64,000 bases of DNA from Sedimentibacter sp. MB31-C6 (GCF_035934735.1 NZ_CP142396.1:2604001-2668000); one strand, 5' to 3'; numbered from the stretch's first letter, positions 17,390 to 26,806 are shown. The notes: a model not told the origin generated them from the letters alone. Numbers and translations are program-made.

Positions 17390-18805
17390 TTAATTTAAGA
17401 AATAATCAATTATACCATCTGCAATCTTTTGTACCATTAGGTTTTGAAAACTTGCGTCGTGAATATTCATTTCTTCTTTAGGATTTGACATAAAACCAAT
17501 TTCTATTAGAGCGGCAGGGGTGTTAGTTTCTCTCAACACTTCATAATTTCTATCTAATATACCATCTCTATATACACCATTAATCGTTACAGCGTTTAAA
17601 TAAATTGATTCTGCTAAATCGTACCCATGTTTTGTATCTTTGTAATTTATAGTATTATAATACGTTGATAAACCAAAGTAATCACTGTTTCCCAGCGAGT
17701 TATGATGAATTGACAGTAATATATCTGCATTAAGATTATCTGCCATTTTACCTCTCGCTGTGTTGTTAATATAGGTATCATCATTTCGCGTCATATAAAC
17801 TGTCGCACCAAGTTTTTCTAATTTATCTTTAAGCTTATAAGCCACAGTTAAATTTATATGTTTTTCATATTTCCCTGTGAAACTAATAGCACCAGGATCT
17901 TTTCCTCCGTGGCCAGGGTCGAGTAAAATTTTTTTGCCTCGTAAAGGATTAATTGTTTTCAAATAATCATTGCTGCACCAACCAACTTGTCCATTATCAT
18001 AAAGAACTTTATCCCATCCGTTTTCTGTTGCAATAACTTTAACAGAAGAGTTTGTTTTTATTGTAGTTATTTTTTCATTATCTGATGATGGTCCCGTTCT
18101 TAAATTCAAGTTATCAGAAGTAAGTTTATACCCATAATGACCTTCTGAGTAATAATTCAAATCATAGGTAGTAAGCCACCCTGCAACATAACCAGTTTGT
18201 TTATTTGGTAGTTCTACTTTTAACCAGCCATTACTTTCACCTAAAACAATATAGGAATCATTTTTATTTCCTTGTACAATTATATTACTATTAGTAGAAG
18301 CATCATCTCTAATATTTATCATATCATGTAAGAGATACACTTCTTCTAGCTCCTTAGAAACAATATTTGTTAACCAACTAGCTACATAATATTCTGAACC
18401 ATTATATTCAATAATATGCCAGCTATGGTAAGTATCAATATATTTTGCCTTTTCATTTGGCAATAATTGTCCTACAATTTTAGAACCGGTTGTAGGAGAT
18501 GTACGAATATTGATTCTGTAATTAGAATAGTTCACAACATATCTTGAAGCAGGGACATTAATAAAATATTTTTCTATCCAGCCATTTTTTCCATCTTCGG
18601 TTTTAACTTTATACCAATCATTATTTTCTTCTATTATTTTAACTTTGGTATTCAATTTTAAAATATCATTTACTGAAGAAGTATAATTAGGCTCGTTATA
18701 AATACCTATATTAGAAATATTGGTGTAACCTGTAATAGTTTCGCCATATGTAACAGTTATAGTAAAAGTTAAAATAAGAAACAGCAATATTAAAAATTTT
18801 TTCAT
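17390..18805 (-). CDS. Secreted N-acetylmuramoyl-L-alanine amidase with four SH3-like domains
   Basis: 471 residues: signal peptide (about 1-21, KKFLILLFLILTFTITVTYG), then four bacterial SH3-like repeats (starting near residues 23, 88, 155 and 224; the second to fourth carry an INIR or LNLR core and all but one a GW or SW turn near the end), then an Amidase_3 domain to the C-terminus. Zn and catalytic residues are visible: DPGHGGKDPG, the Glu in GKYEKHIN, SIHHN, and the Glu of LIEIGF. It cleaves the lactyl-amide bond of peptidoglycan stem peptides outside the membrane; the SH3 repeats presumably bind the wall. The minus-strand ATG follows GAGGGAGA. Confidence 0.93.
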   Translation of the reverse strand: MKKFLILLFLILTFTITVTYGETITGYTNISNIGIYNEPNYTSSVNDILKLNTKVKIIEENNDWYKVKTEDGKNGWIEKYFINVPASRYVVNYSNYRINIRTSPTTGSKIVGQLLPNEKAKYIDTYHSWHIIEYNGSEYYVASWLTNIVSKELEEVYLLHDMINIRDDASTNSNIIVQGNKNDSYIVLGESNGWLKVELPNKQTGYVAGWLTTYDLNYYSEGHYGYKLTSDNLNLRTGPSSDNEKITTIKTNSSVKVIATENGWDKVLYDNGQVGWCSNDYLKTINPLRGKKILLDPGHGGKDPGAISFTGKYEKHINLTVAYKLKDKLEKLGATVYMTRNDDTYINNTARGKMADNLNADILLSIHHNSLGNSDYFGLSTYYNTINYKDTKHGYDLAESIYLNAVTINGVYRDGILDRNYEVLRETNTPAALIEIGFMSNPKEEMNIHDASFQNLMVQKIADGIIDYFLN

Positions 18806-18964
18806 ATTTCATCTCCCTCGTATAAGAACTATGTACTTTGTAAATTACAGAAATTATAACATAAATAGACAAAAAAACCATTACAAATACATTACATAGT
18901 TAGAAAATGAGAATAAATTAAACAGCTAAAAAGTAACACAATATTAAATTTGAACAAAAATAAC

Positions 18965-18993
18965 TTGATACAATATGTTCATTATTATATAAT
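18965..18993 (+). promoter_or_regulatory. Sigma-A promoter for cysS
   Basis: TTGATA (18965-18970), exactly 17 bases, TATAAT (18988-18993). The 18806-19164 gap otherwise holds only AT-rich sequence: an expected leader of about 165 bases with no T-box motif, no terminator and no ORF with a ribosome-binding site. Confidence 0.75.
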
Positions 18994-19164
18994 GTTATAA
19001 CAAAAGAGAAAAAATAGGAGAATAGCAGAGAATTAATTAGTGAGCAATAGAATACAATAGAAAAAACAAATGAAATAGAAATATGTAATACATAATTTAT
19101 AGTAAGTAAATTGTTAATAATTGTAATCAATCGTTAAAATAAATAATTGTTATAGGAGGATTTA

Positions 19165-20580
19165 ATGAAACTTTATAATACATTATCAAGATCCATAGAA
19201 GATTTTCAACCGATAGATAATAATTTAGTTAAAATGTACACTTGTGGTCCTACGGTTTATAACTATGCCCACTTAGGAAATTTAAGAATGTATATACATG
19301 AAGATGTTTTGGAAAAAGCTCTAAGATATATTGGATATAATGTAAAAAGGGTAATGAATATTACAGATGTTGGACACTTGGAATCAGATGCAGATGAAGG
19401 TGAAGACAAAATGTTGAAAGGAGCTAAAAGAGAAAACAAAACTGTTTGGGAACTAGCTCAATATTATGCAGATGCTTTTTTTTCTGACATAGAAAAATTA
19501 AATATTAAAAAAGCTGATGTAGTTGCTAAGGCAACAGATTATATTAATAATTATATAGGATTTATTGAGGGGTTGGAGAATAAAGGTTTTACATACATAG
19601 CTAATGGAAATGTGTATTTTGATATAACCAAAGTAGAAAATTATACTAAGCTTTCTGGAATGGATTTAGATCAATTAAGAACTGCTTCTAGAGATGATGT
19701 TTCTATAGATGTACATAAAAAGAATCCTCAGGACTTCGTTCTTTGGTTTACTAAATCTAAATTTGAAAATCAAGCAATGAAATGGGATTCACCATGGGGA
19801 GTTGGTTATCCTGGCTGGCATATAGAATGTTCAGTAATAAGTCTTATAAATTTAGGGGAACAAATGGATATACATTGTGGAGGTGTAGATCATATACCAG
19901 TTCATCATACTAATGAAATAGCTCAAACAGAAAGTTATACAGGTAAAGATTGGGTTAAATATTGGTGGCATGGTGAATTTCTAATAGACAATGAAGGGAA
20001 AATGAGTAAATCAAGTGGAGAATTCCTTACGTTATCTCTGTTGGAGAAAAAAGGATTTAATCCTCTTTCATATAGATATTTTGTTTTAAATTCTCATTAT
20101 AGAAAACAACTTGCGTTTTCCTTTGATTCACTTAAATCTTCTGAAAATGCATATTTAAAATTAAGAAATAGAATAAAAATTATAAAGAAAAATAAAAGAG
20201 AAGACGAATTAGTAAATGATGGTGTAAATAAATATAAAAAAGAGTTTAAAAGTTGTATTGAAGATGATTTAAATACAGCAAATGGTATTACTGTTTTATA
20301 TAATATGTTGAAGGATGATGATTTAAATAACAATGAAAAATTATTTCTTATTGAAGATTTTGATCAAGTTTTATCCTTAGATTTGTTGAAGAATGAAGAT
20401 GAATCAGAATATATTAATGAAGATGAAGTAAAACGTATAGAAGAAATGATACAAAAAAGAACAGAAGCAAAGAAAAACAAAAACTATCAACTTGCTGATT
20501 CTATTAGAGCGGCTTTGCTAGAAAAAGGTGTTATTTTGGAAGATACAAGACAAGGTGTTAATTGGAAAAGGGTAAGGTAA
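19165..20580 (+). CDS. cysS: Cysteinyl-tRNA synthetase
   Basis: 471 residues, class I synthetase. Zn/active-site start MYTCGPTVYNYAHLGNLRMY (HIGH motif present as HLGN), second Zn region GYPGWHIECSVIS, GGVDHIPVHHTNEIAQTES, and the KMSKS loop as GKMSKSSG. It charges tRNA-Cys. GGAGG lies six bases upstream of the ATG. It heads the cysS-mrnC-rlmB-yacP-sigH cluster conserved in Firmicutes; each following gene overlaps or abuts its neighbour. Confidence 0.95.
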   Translation: MKLYNTLSRSIEDFQPIDNNLVKMYTCGPTVYNYAHLGNLRMYIHEDVLEKALRYIGYNVKRVMNITDVGHLESDADEGEDKMLKGAKRENKTVWELAQYYADAFFSDIEKLNIKKADVVAKATDYINNYIGFIEGLENKGFTYIANGNVYFDITKVENYTKLSGMDLDQLRTASRDDVSIDVHKKNPQDFVLWFTKSKFENQAMKWDSPWGVGYPGWHIECSVISLINLGEQMDIHCGGVDHIPVHHTNEIAQTESYTGKDWVKYWWHGEFLIDNEGKMSKSSGEFLTLSLLEKKGFNPLSYRYFVLNSHYRKQLAFSFDSLKSSENAYLKLRNRIKIIKKNKREDELVNDGVNKYKKEFKSCIEDDLNTANGITVLYNMLKDDDLNNNEKLFLIEDFDQVLSLDLLKNEDESEYINEDEVKRIEEMIQKRTEAKKNKNYQLADSIRAALLEKGVILEDTRQGVNWKRVR

Positions 20581-21050
20581 TGGGAAAAACTAATAATGAA
20601 ATAATGAGAAAAATGAATTCCATTGTGTCATATAAGAATTTCATGCATTCACCTGCACAACTTGCTTATGCAGGTGATGCTGTTTATGAGCTACTTGTGA
20701 GAAGTTATATTGTTGATAATTATGAATGTAGTGTAAATAAAATGCATAGAATTGCAGTAAAGTTTGTTAAGGCAAAGGCTCAAGCCAATATAATTAAGGA
20801 GTTAGATTATATATTAACTGATGAAGAAAGGAAAGTTGTTAAAAGAGGAAGGAATTCAAAAGTTACTTCTTCTCCTAAAAACGTTGATTTCATGGATTAT
20901 AGATATGCAACAGGATTTGAAGCATTGTTTGGTTACTTATATTTAAATCATGAAATTGATAGATTACTAGAATTGTTTAATAAAACGATAGAAATATTAA
21001 AGAAGGAAGATAAAGATGAGGATAATAGAGGGAAGAAATCCAGTGATTGA
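20580..21050 (+). CDS. mrnC: Mini-ribonuclease III (MrnC)
   Basis: 156 residues from the ATG that overlaps the cysS stop (TAATG); a TTG 18 bases earlier is possible but lacks support. A single RNase III catalytic domain without the double-stranded RNA-binding domain: SPAQLAYAGDAVYELLVRSYI, RNSKVTSSPKNVDFMDYRYATGFEALFGYLYL. In Bacillus it matures 23S rRNA ends. It overlaps rlmB by 35 bases. Confidence 0.93.
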   Translation: MGKTNNEIMRKMNSIVSYKNFMHSPAQLAYAGDAVYELLVRSYIVDNYECSVNKMHRIAVKFVKAKAQANIIKELDYILTDEERKVVKRGRNSKVTSSPKNVDFMDYRYATGFEALFGYLYLNHEIDRLLELFNKTIEILKKEDKDEDNRGKKSSD

Positions 21051-21744
21051 AGCTTTAAAAAGCGATTCTCAAATTGATAAAATTTTAATCAATAGAGAAA
21101 CTTTGGGTTCTGTGACGAGGATACTTCAATTAGCAAAGGAAAAGAATATAACAGTTAAATACGTAAATAAAATTGCTCTTGATAAATTAAGTGAAAACGG
21201 AAGGCATCAAGGAGTTATAGCTGAGGCGATGGAATATGAATATAAGGAAATTGACGATGTTTTGGAATATGCATTAAAAAAAGGAGAAAAACCATTTATT
21301 GTAATTCTTGATGAAATAACAGATGTTCATAATTTAGGCGCAATCATAAGAAGTGCAGAATGTTTAGGAGTGCATGGCATTATAATTCCAAAACGAAGAG
21401 CTGCACAGGTCAATGGAATTGTTGCAAAATCTTCTGCTGGAGCTATTGAATATTTACCAGTTGTTAGAGTTAATAATATAAGTAAAACTTTAGATGAATT
21501 AAAAGATAAAGGACTGTGGATTTTTGGCGCAGATATGGATGCAAAAAAATATATTTATGATGAAAAATATGATGTTCCTATAGGCTTAGTAATAGGAAGT
21601 GAAGGAAAAGGTATAGGTAGGTTAGTTAAAGAAAAATGTGATATTTTAATAAAGATTCCAATGAACGGAAATGTTAATTCGTTAAATGCTTCTTGCGCTA
21701 CTTCTATAATTATTTATGAAGTTATTAAGCAAAGAGGAATTTAA
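21016..21744 (+). CDS. rlmB: 23S rRNA (guanosine-2'-O-)-methyltransferase RlmB family
   Basis: 242 residues of the SpoU/TrmH family: N-terminal substrate-binding part (IIEGRNPVIEALKS), then the trefoil-knot methyltransferase with its three motifs, LDEITDVHNLGAIIRSAE, VIGSEGKGI and IPMNGNVNSLNASCA. It is expected to methylate 23S rRNA 2'-O-guanosine. GAAGGAAG precedes the ATG inside the end of mrnC. Confidence 0.93.
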   Translation: MRIIEGRNPVIEALKSDSQIDKILINRETLGSVTRILQLAKEKNITVKYVNKIALDKLSENGRHQGVIAEAMEYEYKEIDDVLEYALKKGEKPFIVILDEITDVHNLGAIIRSAECLGVHGIIIPKRRAAQVNGIVAKSSAGAIEYLPVVRVNNISKTLDELKDKGLWIFGADMDAKKYIYDEKYDVPIGLVIGSEGKGIGRLVKEKCDILIKIPMNGNVNSLNASCATSIIIYEVIKQRGI

Positions 21745-21745
21745 A

Positions 21746-22264
21746 ATGGCACGAATGAAAAAGGAGTATTTATTTATTGATGGATATAATATTATTAATC
21801 AATGGTCATATTATAGGGATGTAGCTAAAAATATTGAAAATAGCAGGAATAAGCTTATTGAATTATTAATTGAATATCAAGCATATAAGGGTATAAAGGT
21901 GGTTGTCGTATTTGATGCACATCTTGTAAAGGGAAGTTTGGAAAAAATAGAAAAATATGCTGGCATTGAAGTTGTATATACTAAAGAAAACGAAACAGCA
22001 GATAGCTATATAGAAAAACAGCTTGATAAAATTGGAAGATATGAACGTGTACAAGTAGCTACTTCTGACAATTCAATACAACAAATAGTTTTAGCCAGAG
22101 GTGGTACACGAATTTCTGCTAAAGAAATGTTGTTAGAGTTAGAAAATACAAAATTAGATATTAGGACAAAAACAGAACAAACTCGACAGAAAGGAACAAA
22201 TGTTGACCAAGTCTTAGATTCTGAAACGTTGAAAAAGCTTGAAAAATTAAGAAAAAGCATATGA
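21746..22264 (+). CDS. yacP: NYN domain ribonuclease, YacP/Rae1 family
   Basis: About 172 residues from the ATG at 21746, which has AGAGGAA upstream and lies two bases after the rlmB stop; an in-frame ATG at 21716 inside rlmB is less likely. NYN (PIN-like) nuclease features: FIDGYNIINQW with the first acidic residue, VVFDAH, and TADSYIEKQL with VQVATSDNSIQQIVLARGG. In Bacillus Rae1 (YacP) cleaves mRNA in the ribosomal A site. It sits in the expected order before sigH. Confidence 0.9.
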   Translation: MARMKKEYLFIDGYNIINQWSYYRDVAKNIENSRNKLIELLIEYQAYKGIKVVVVFDAHLVKGSLEKIEKYAGIEVVYTKENETADSYIEKQLDKIGRYERVQVATSDNSIQQIVLARGGTRISAKEMLLELENTKLDIRTKTEQTRQKGTNVDQVLDSETLKKLEKLRKSI

Positions 22265-22324
22265 CTGGTTGACGAATTATATCTATCTAATTTATAATTT
22301 TAATATTAACTTAATGGGGGAAAT

Positions 22325-22981
22325 ATGGTAAGTTCAATTGGGTTATTCAACGATTTTATCTATGAAAGTGAAAAATATGAGGGGCTTTCTGATAAAGAAC
22401 TTATTCAAAAAATTAGGAATTGCGATAACAAAGCAGAAAGATATTTATGCAAACGATATGCGTTTATTGTAAAAAAAATAGTTAGTTCGTTTTTCATTAT
22501 GGGGGGAAGTGTAGACGATTTATTTCAGGAAGCTATGATTGGCTTTCTAAAAGCCGTGAATAGTTATAATATAGAATATGATTGTAACTTCAGAAGCTTT
22601 GCTGAACTATGTATTCGCAGACAAATTGTTTCTGCTATAAGAAAAACTAAAAATAATGATTTATTAAACAGATGTATTTCAATTTATGATACAATAAATT
22701 CGGAAGATGGGGAAATCGTTTTTGACAAATTGCAGGATAAGGATAGTCTTAATCCAGAAGATGTTTTTATAAGTAAAGAAGAAATTTCCACATATCAAAC
22801 ATTTACAACAGAAATTTTATCAAATTTAGAAAAATCAGTACTAAGGGAATTCGGAAAAGGTAAAACATATGAAGAAATAGCTTTAACATTACATAGAGAT
22901 ATTAAATCAATTGATAATGCTTTACAGAGAATTAAGAAAAAAATAAGAAATAATAAAGAGAAATTCTCAAAAGATAAATAG
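22325..22981 (+). CDS. sigH: RNA polymerase sigma factor sigma-H
   Basis: 218 residues. Region 2 (RYAFIVKKIVSSFF, DDLFQEAMIGFLKAVNSYN, FRSFAELCIRRQIVSAIR) and region 4 (LSNLEKSVLREFGKGKTYEEIALTLHRDIKSIDNALQRIKKK) match Bacillus SigH, which serves the transition to sporulation. The acidic linker SEDGEIVFDKLQDKDSLNPED is typical. GGGGGA precedes the ATG. In related genomes tuf or rpmG follows directly; here a catabolic cassette intervenes. Confidence 0.94.
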   Translation: MVSSIGLFNDFIYESEKYEGLSDKELIQKIRNCDNKAERYLCKRYAFIVKKIVSSFFIMGGSVDDLFQEAMIGFLKAVNSYNIEYDCNFRSFAELCIRRQIVSAIRKTKNNDLLNRCISIYDTINSEDGEIVFDKLQDKDSLNPEDVFISKEEISTYQTFTTEILSNLEKSVLREFGKGKTYEEIALTLHRDIKSIDNALQRIKKKIRNNKEKFSKDK

Positions 22982-23010
22982 ATGTTGTTTTTAAAATTAG
23001 TAAAAAAATA

Positions 23011-23039
23011 TTGACAATGTTTTCACTATGTTGTATAAT
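23011..23039 (+). promoter_or_regulatory. Consensus sigma-A promoter upstream of the symporter cassette
   Basis: TTGACA (23011-23016), 17 bases, TATAAT (23034-23039): a perfect match. Transcription would start near 23046, about 235 bases before the symporter gene. Confidence 0.85.
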
Positions 23040-23071
23040 AATCTATGAAACGAAACAATATTTTTATAATT

Positions 23072-23190
23072 TAATATTAAGACTGCTTAATTTGCGATAA
23101 TGTTGTGAAAGTATGTAAAGCAATATTATAAAACAAATTTAAACCAGCGAATATGTCTATTTGAATAGATGTGTTTATGCTGGTTTTTTT
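23072..23190 (+). ncRNA. Candidate cis-regulatory leader RNA with intrinsic terminator
   Basis: Between the promoter and the symporter gene lies a foldable domain: TAATAT (23072-23077) and TGCTT (23084-23088) pair with the continuous 3' strand AAGCA-ATATTA (23118-23128), leaving a six-base bulge and a large inner loop. A strong terminator follows: AAACCAGC (23141-23148) / GCTGGTTT (23179-23186), an inner TCTAT/ATAGA hairpin, and a run of seven T. This layout suggests an attenuator or riboswitch, or a stand-alone small RNA of about 145 bases. It matches no riboswitch class I recognise. Confidence 0.5.
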
Positions 23191-23238
23191 ATTGTAGAAT
23201 TCAACTTAGCGTCTAAATAATTTTTATTATTTCGGTTT

Positions 23239-23257
23239 TTAGCGTTTATAACGCTAA
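23239..23257 (+). promoter_or_regulatory. Perfect hairpin just before the symporter ribosome-binding site
   Basis: TTAGCGTT (23239-23246), loop TAT, AACGCTAA (23250-23257), ending 13 bases before GGAGG. A partial extra copy of the left arm (TTAGCGT) lies about 30 bases upstream and could compete for pairing. Function is not evident; an operator or translation-control hairpin is possible. Confidence 0.35.
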
Positions 23258-23280
23258 TAATATAAAATAAGGAGGAATAT

Positions 23281-24564
23281 ATGGAAAAGAAAAAATTTGA
23301 ACTTAAGTTGTATCACAAAATTTTTATCGGCCTAATATTAGGTGTAATCGTAGGAATCATTTTTAGTAATATGGGTGGCCCTGACAATCCAACCATAGCA
23401 AAGATTTTAGAAGTATGTGTTTTCGTTGGTAATTTATTTTTAAGGTTGATTAAAATGGGTATTGTTCCGTTAGTATTTTTCTCTATAACTAGTGGAGTAA
23501 TCAGTTTAGGTGACATTAAAAGACTTGCTAATACTGGAGTGAGAACAATTTTACTATTCTTAGGGACTTCAGCAGGTGCAGTAACAATTGGTTTAATAAT
23601 TGCTAATATTATAAAACCAGGTTCAGCAATGGATTTAGGAAGTGTTGCAGCTGATAGTATTGAGATGAAAGAACTACCTGGTTTTCTTGATTCTGTATTA
23701 GATTTCTTCCCAGAAAATCCTATAGCTTCCATGGCTAATGGAACTATGCTTCATATTATTTCATTCTCTATATTTGTAGGTATAGCACTTATTATGGTTG
23801 GAGAAAGAGCAAAGCCTGTAACTGATTTTATTGAAATTTGTTCAGAAACAATGTTTAAAATAATAGACATAGTTGTAAAGTTTACACCTTATGGGGTTTT
23901 TGGATTAATGGCAAATGCAACAGCACAATTTGGTGTTGAAATCTTTGGACCTATACTTAAGTTTATAATTGCAGATTATTTATCAGCAATAACATTTACT
24001 ATTGTTGTTTTATGGGTTATATGTTTAGGCCTAATTGTGAAAGTCAATCCAATTAAATTCTTTAAAAAAGCATTTGAACCATGGTTAATTGCATTTAGTA
24101 CATGTACATCTTCTGCAGCGTTACCAGTAGCTATGAAACTTTCTAAAGATGTTGGTATACCAGAAGAAAATTCAAGTTTTGTACTACCATTAGGTGCAAC
24201 AATGAACATGAATGGTACTTGTATTTATTTTGGAATTATAGTTGTTTTTGCAAGTCAGCTTTATGGTATGGATTTAAGCATTGCAACACAAATTATGTTA
24301 GTATTCCAAGCTACATTATTAGCAGTAGGTTGTGCTGCTGTTCCGTCTATAGGACTGGTTATCAGTATAACTTTATTAGAAAGTATGGGACTACCATTAG
24401 AGGCAATTGCCTTAGTTGCTGGTATTTATCGTATAGTTGATCAGATTCATACAGCTACAAACTCTCATGGAGATTTAATCGTTGCAGCAGTTGTATCTAA
24501 ACTAGAAGGTACATTTGACTATGAAAGATTTAATACAGAAAAAGTTGATATAACAAAAGCGTAA
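23281..24564 (+). CDS. SLC1-type dicarboxylate/amino acid:cation symporter
   Basis: 427 residues, mostly hydrophobic, of the DAACS (GltP/DctA/GltPh) family. Hallmarks: the serine-rich re-entrant loop in STCTSSAALPVAMK, the unwound-helix motif GATMNMNGT, and the second re-entrant region VPSIGLV. These transporters import glutamate, aspartate, neutral amino acids or C4-dicarboxylates with Na+ or H+. The specific substrate cannot be read from the sequence; the downstream aminotransferase and BKACE suggest an amino acid. AGGAGG lies seven bases before the ATG. Confidence 0.9.
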   Translation: MEKKKFELKLYHKIFIGLILGVIVGIIFSNMGGPDNPTIAKILEVCVFVGNLFLRLIKMGIVPLVFFSITSGVISLGDIKRLANTGVRTILLFLGTSAGAVTIGLIIANIIKPGSAMDLGSVAADSIEMKELPGFLDSVLDFFPENPIASMANGTMLHIISFSIFVGIALIMVGERAKPVTDFIEICSETMFKIIDIVVKFTPYGVFGLMANATAQFGVEIFGPILKFIIADYLSAITFTIVVLWVICLGLIVKVNPIKFFKKAFEPWLIAFSTCTSSAALPVAMKLSKDVGIPEENSSFVLPLGATMNMNGTCIYFGIIVVFASQLYGMDLSIATQIMLVFQATLLAVGCAAVPSIGLVISITLLESMGLPLEAIALVAGIYRIVDQIHTATNSHGDLIVAAVVSKLEGTFDYERFNTEKVDITKA

Positions 24565-24585
24565 TTAAAATCAGGAGGTATAATA

Positions 24586-25944
24586 ATGAGTTTAAACAAA
24601 GCACCAAAAAATGAAGTGTTTTATCGTAATCAAAATTGGAATTATCCAAAAGTAGTAAAGGGAGAAGGAGTTTTCCTTTATGGAGAGAATGGTAAGAAAT
24701 ATTTAGATGCATGTTCAGGTTCTGCAGTTGCTAATATTGGTCATGGAAACAAAGAAGTTGCAGAATATACAAAAGAGCAAATGGAAAAAGTTGCATTTAC
24801 TCATTTGTCAAGATGGACTGTTGATACTATAGAGGACTGTGCGCATAAATTAGCTCAATGGACTCCTGGCGATTTAAATCATGTATACTTTGTATCAGGT
24901 GGTTCAGAAGCAACAGAGACTGCACTTAAGCTTGCAAGACAATATTTTGTTGAAAGAGATGGAAAATCAAGTAAATGGAAAGTAATTTCAAAATGGAATT
25001 CATTCCATGGTAATACAATTGGTTCATTATCTATGACTGGAATAACAGGTAGGAAGAAAATTTATGATCCAATATTAGTGCAATTCCCTAAAATTCCGCA
25101 ATTCTATCATTATAGAAACATGTGGGGTTGTGATACTTTAGAAGAGACAAGTATTAAATGTGCTCAAGCTTTAGAAACAGAAATACTAAGACAAGGTCCT
25201 GAAAATGTTATGGCATTTATCAGTGAACCTGTAGTTGGTTCAGCTGCACCTGGTGTACATCCAACACCTATATACTTTGAAATGGTAAGAGAAATTTGTA
25301 ATAGATATGATGTGTTATGGATTGATGATGAAGTTATGGCTGGTTGTGGAAGAACAGGAAAGAAAATGGCTATAGAACATTATGGCAATGTAGTACCAGA
25401 TATTATTTGTACTGCTAAAGGAATGAGCTGTGGTTATACACCTATTGGAACAGCAACTGTTAGCGATGAAATTCATAATACAATTATGGTTAACGGTTCT
25501 GGTAGCTTCCATCATGGACATACATATGCTGGTAATCCATTGTCAGCGGGTATTGCTTGGAAGGTTATGAGTATCATTGAAAGAGAAGGATATGTTGAAA
25601 ATAGTGCTAAACAAGGTCAATACCTAATGGAAAAAATGCAAGATTTATACAAATATCCTATAGTAGGAGACATCAGAGGTAAAGGCTTAATGATTGGTGT
25701 AGAATTTGTTAAAGATAAAGCTACTAAAGAGCCGTTTGATGCAAAAGAAAAAGTAAATAGCAAGATTACTAACTATTGTCTTGACGCTGGCATTGTACCA
25801 TATCCTGGTGGTGGCTCAGTAGATGGAGTAAGAGGTGATCATGTTTTAATAGCTCCACCAATCAATATAGCAAAAGAAGAAGTTGATATATTATTTGAAG
25901 GACTTGAAACAGCTATTAAGAAAACATGTGATGAAATATTATAA
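24586..25944 (+). CDS. Class III (omega-type) PLP-dependent aminotransferase
   Basis: 452 residues. Fold type I, class III signatures: YLDACSGSAVANIGHGN at the N-terminus, SGGSEATETALKLARQY (cofactor phosphate), WNSFHGNTIGSLSMTG, the cofactor Asp in LWIDDEVMAGCGRTGK, Schiff-base lysine K278 in TAKGMSCGYTPIG, and GSFHHGHTYAGNPL. Relatives act on omega- or beta-amino groups (beta-alanine, GABA, taurine, ornithine types). Next to a BKACE gene, deamination of a beta-amino acid to a beta-keto acid is a reasonable inference, but the substrate is unknown. It starts 21 bases after the symporter. Confidence 0.88.
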   Translation: MSLNKAPKNEVFYRNQNWNYPKVVKGEGVFLYGENGKKYLDACSGSAVANIGHGNKEVAEYTKEQMEKVAFTHLSRWTVDTIEDCAHKLAQWTPGDLNHVYFVSGGSEATETALKLARQYFVERDGKSSKWKVISKWNSFHGNTIGSLSMTGITGRKKIYDPILVQFPKIPQFYHYRNMWGCDTLEETSIKCAQALETEILRQGPENVMAFISEPVVGSAAPGVHPTPIYFEMVREICNRYDVLWIDDEVMAGCGRTGKKMAIEHYGNVVPDIICTAKGMSCGYTPIGTATVSDEIHNTIMVNGSGSFHHGHTYAGNPLSAGIAWKVMSIIEREGYVENSAKQGQYLMEKMQDLYKYPIVGDIRGKGLMIGVEFVKDKATKEPFDAKEKVNSKITNYCLDAGIVPYPGGGSVDGVRGDHVLIAPPINIAKEEVDILFEGLETAIKKTCDEIL

Positions 25945-25968
25945 TATATATGTTTATGGAGGTGGCTT

Positions 25969-26787
25969 ATGGAAAAGCTAATATTAACAATCGCACCAAC
26001 TGGGAATGTCCCAACTAAGGAAAATAACCCAAATGCACCATTAACTGTTGATGAAATAGTTGCGGATATAAAGAAATGTAAGGACCTTGGAGCTGCAGTT
26101 GCGCACATACATGTAAGAGATGAAAACCTTAAGCCTACAAGTGACAGAAAATTATTTAAAGAAGTATTAAATAAACTTGATGAGGATAAAGTTGACATAA
26201 TCAAACAAGTATCTACAGGTGCTAGAGGTGGGGAAAATACCATAGCATGGAGAAGTCAAATGCTTGATTTACCAAATGCTGATATGGCTAGTTTGTCTAC
26301 TGGGTCTTCAAACTTCCCTAGTGCTGTAAATGCTAATTCGCTTGAATTAGTTGAAGCATTAGCAAAGAAGATGTTAGATAATAATATTAAACCAGAAATT
26401 GAAGTATTTGATACTGCAATGCTATTCCAAGCATTATTTTATCAAAAAAAGGGCATTTTAAAAGGGCCACTTCACTTTAATTTTGTTTTAGATGTTAAGG
26501 GTTCAATGCCAGCAACGCCTAAAAATTTAATGTTCTTAGTTGATAATCTTCCAAAAGATGCTACATGGAATATATCTGGTATTGGCAACTCTCAAGTTCA
26601 AATGATAACTATGGCAATAGCAATGGGTGGTCATGTAAGAACAGGACTTGAAGATGTTTTGAAATACAATAAAACTACTTTAGCAACAAATGAAATGTTA
26701 TTGCAAAGAGTAATAAATATAGCTAACGCAGTAGGAAGAGAAATAGCAACTGCTGATGAAGCAAGGAAAATTTTAAATTTAAATTAA
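25969..26787 (+). CDS. Beta-keto acid cleavage enzyme (BKACE, Kce/DUF849 family)
   Basis: 272 residues, the usual family length. The Zn-binding H46-x-H48 (AHIHVRDE) fall at the positions known for 3-keto-5-aminohexanoate cleavage enzyme, and the C-terminal GGHVRTGLED supplies the Glu ligand (about residue 228). STGARGG and the final ANAVGREIATADEARKIL are also typical. BKACEs condense a beta-keto acid with acetyl-CoA to give acetoacetate plus a CoA ester. The first known member acts in lysine fermentation, but no other lysine-pathway gene (kamA, kamD, kdd, kal) lies here, so a different keto acid is likely. GGAGGTGG precedes the ATG; a terminator follows. Confidence 0.9.
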   Translation: MEKLILTIAPTGNVPTKENNPNAPLTVDEIVADIKKCKDLGAAVAHIHVRDENLKPTSDRKLFKEVLNKLDEDKVDIIKQVSTGARGGENTIAWRSQMLDLPNADMASLSTGSSNFPSAVNANSLELVEALAKKMLDNNIKPEIEVFDTAMLFQALFYQKKGILKGPLHFNFVLDVKGSMPATPKNLMFLVDNLPKDATWNISGIGNSQVQMITMAIAMGGHVRTGLEDVLKYNKTTLATNEMLLQRVINIANAVGREIATADEARKILNLN

Positions 26788-26806
26788 AGATATCGTAAAA
26801 AAAGAG

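Noticed and set aside
18806-19164. T-box riboswitch before cysS
   Set aside because: No AGGGTGG antiterminator core, no specifier stem and no terminator are visible; only a promoter and AT-rich leader.
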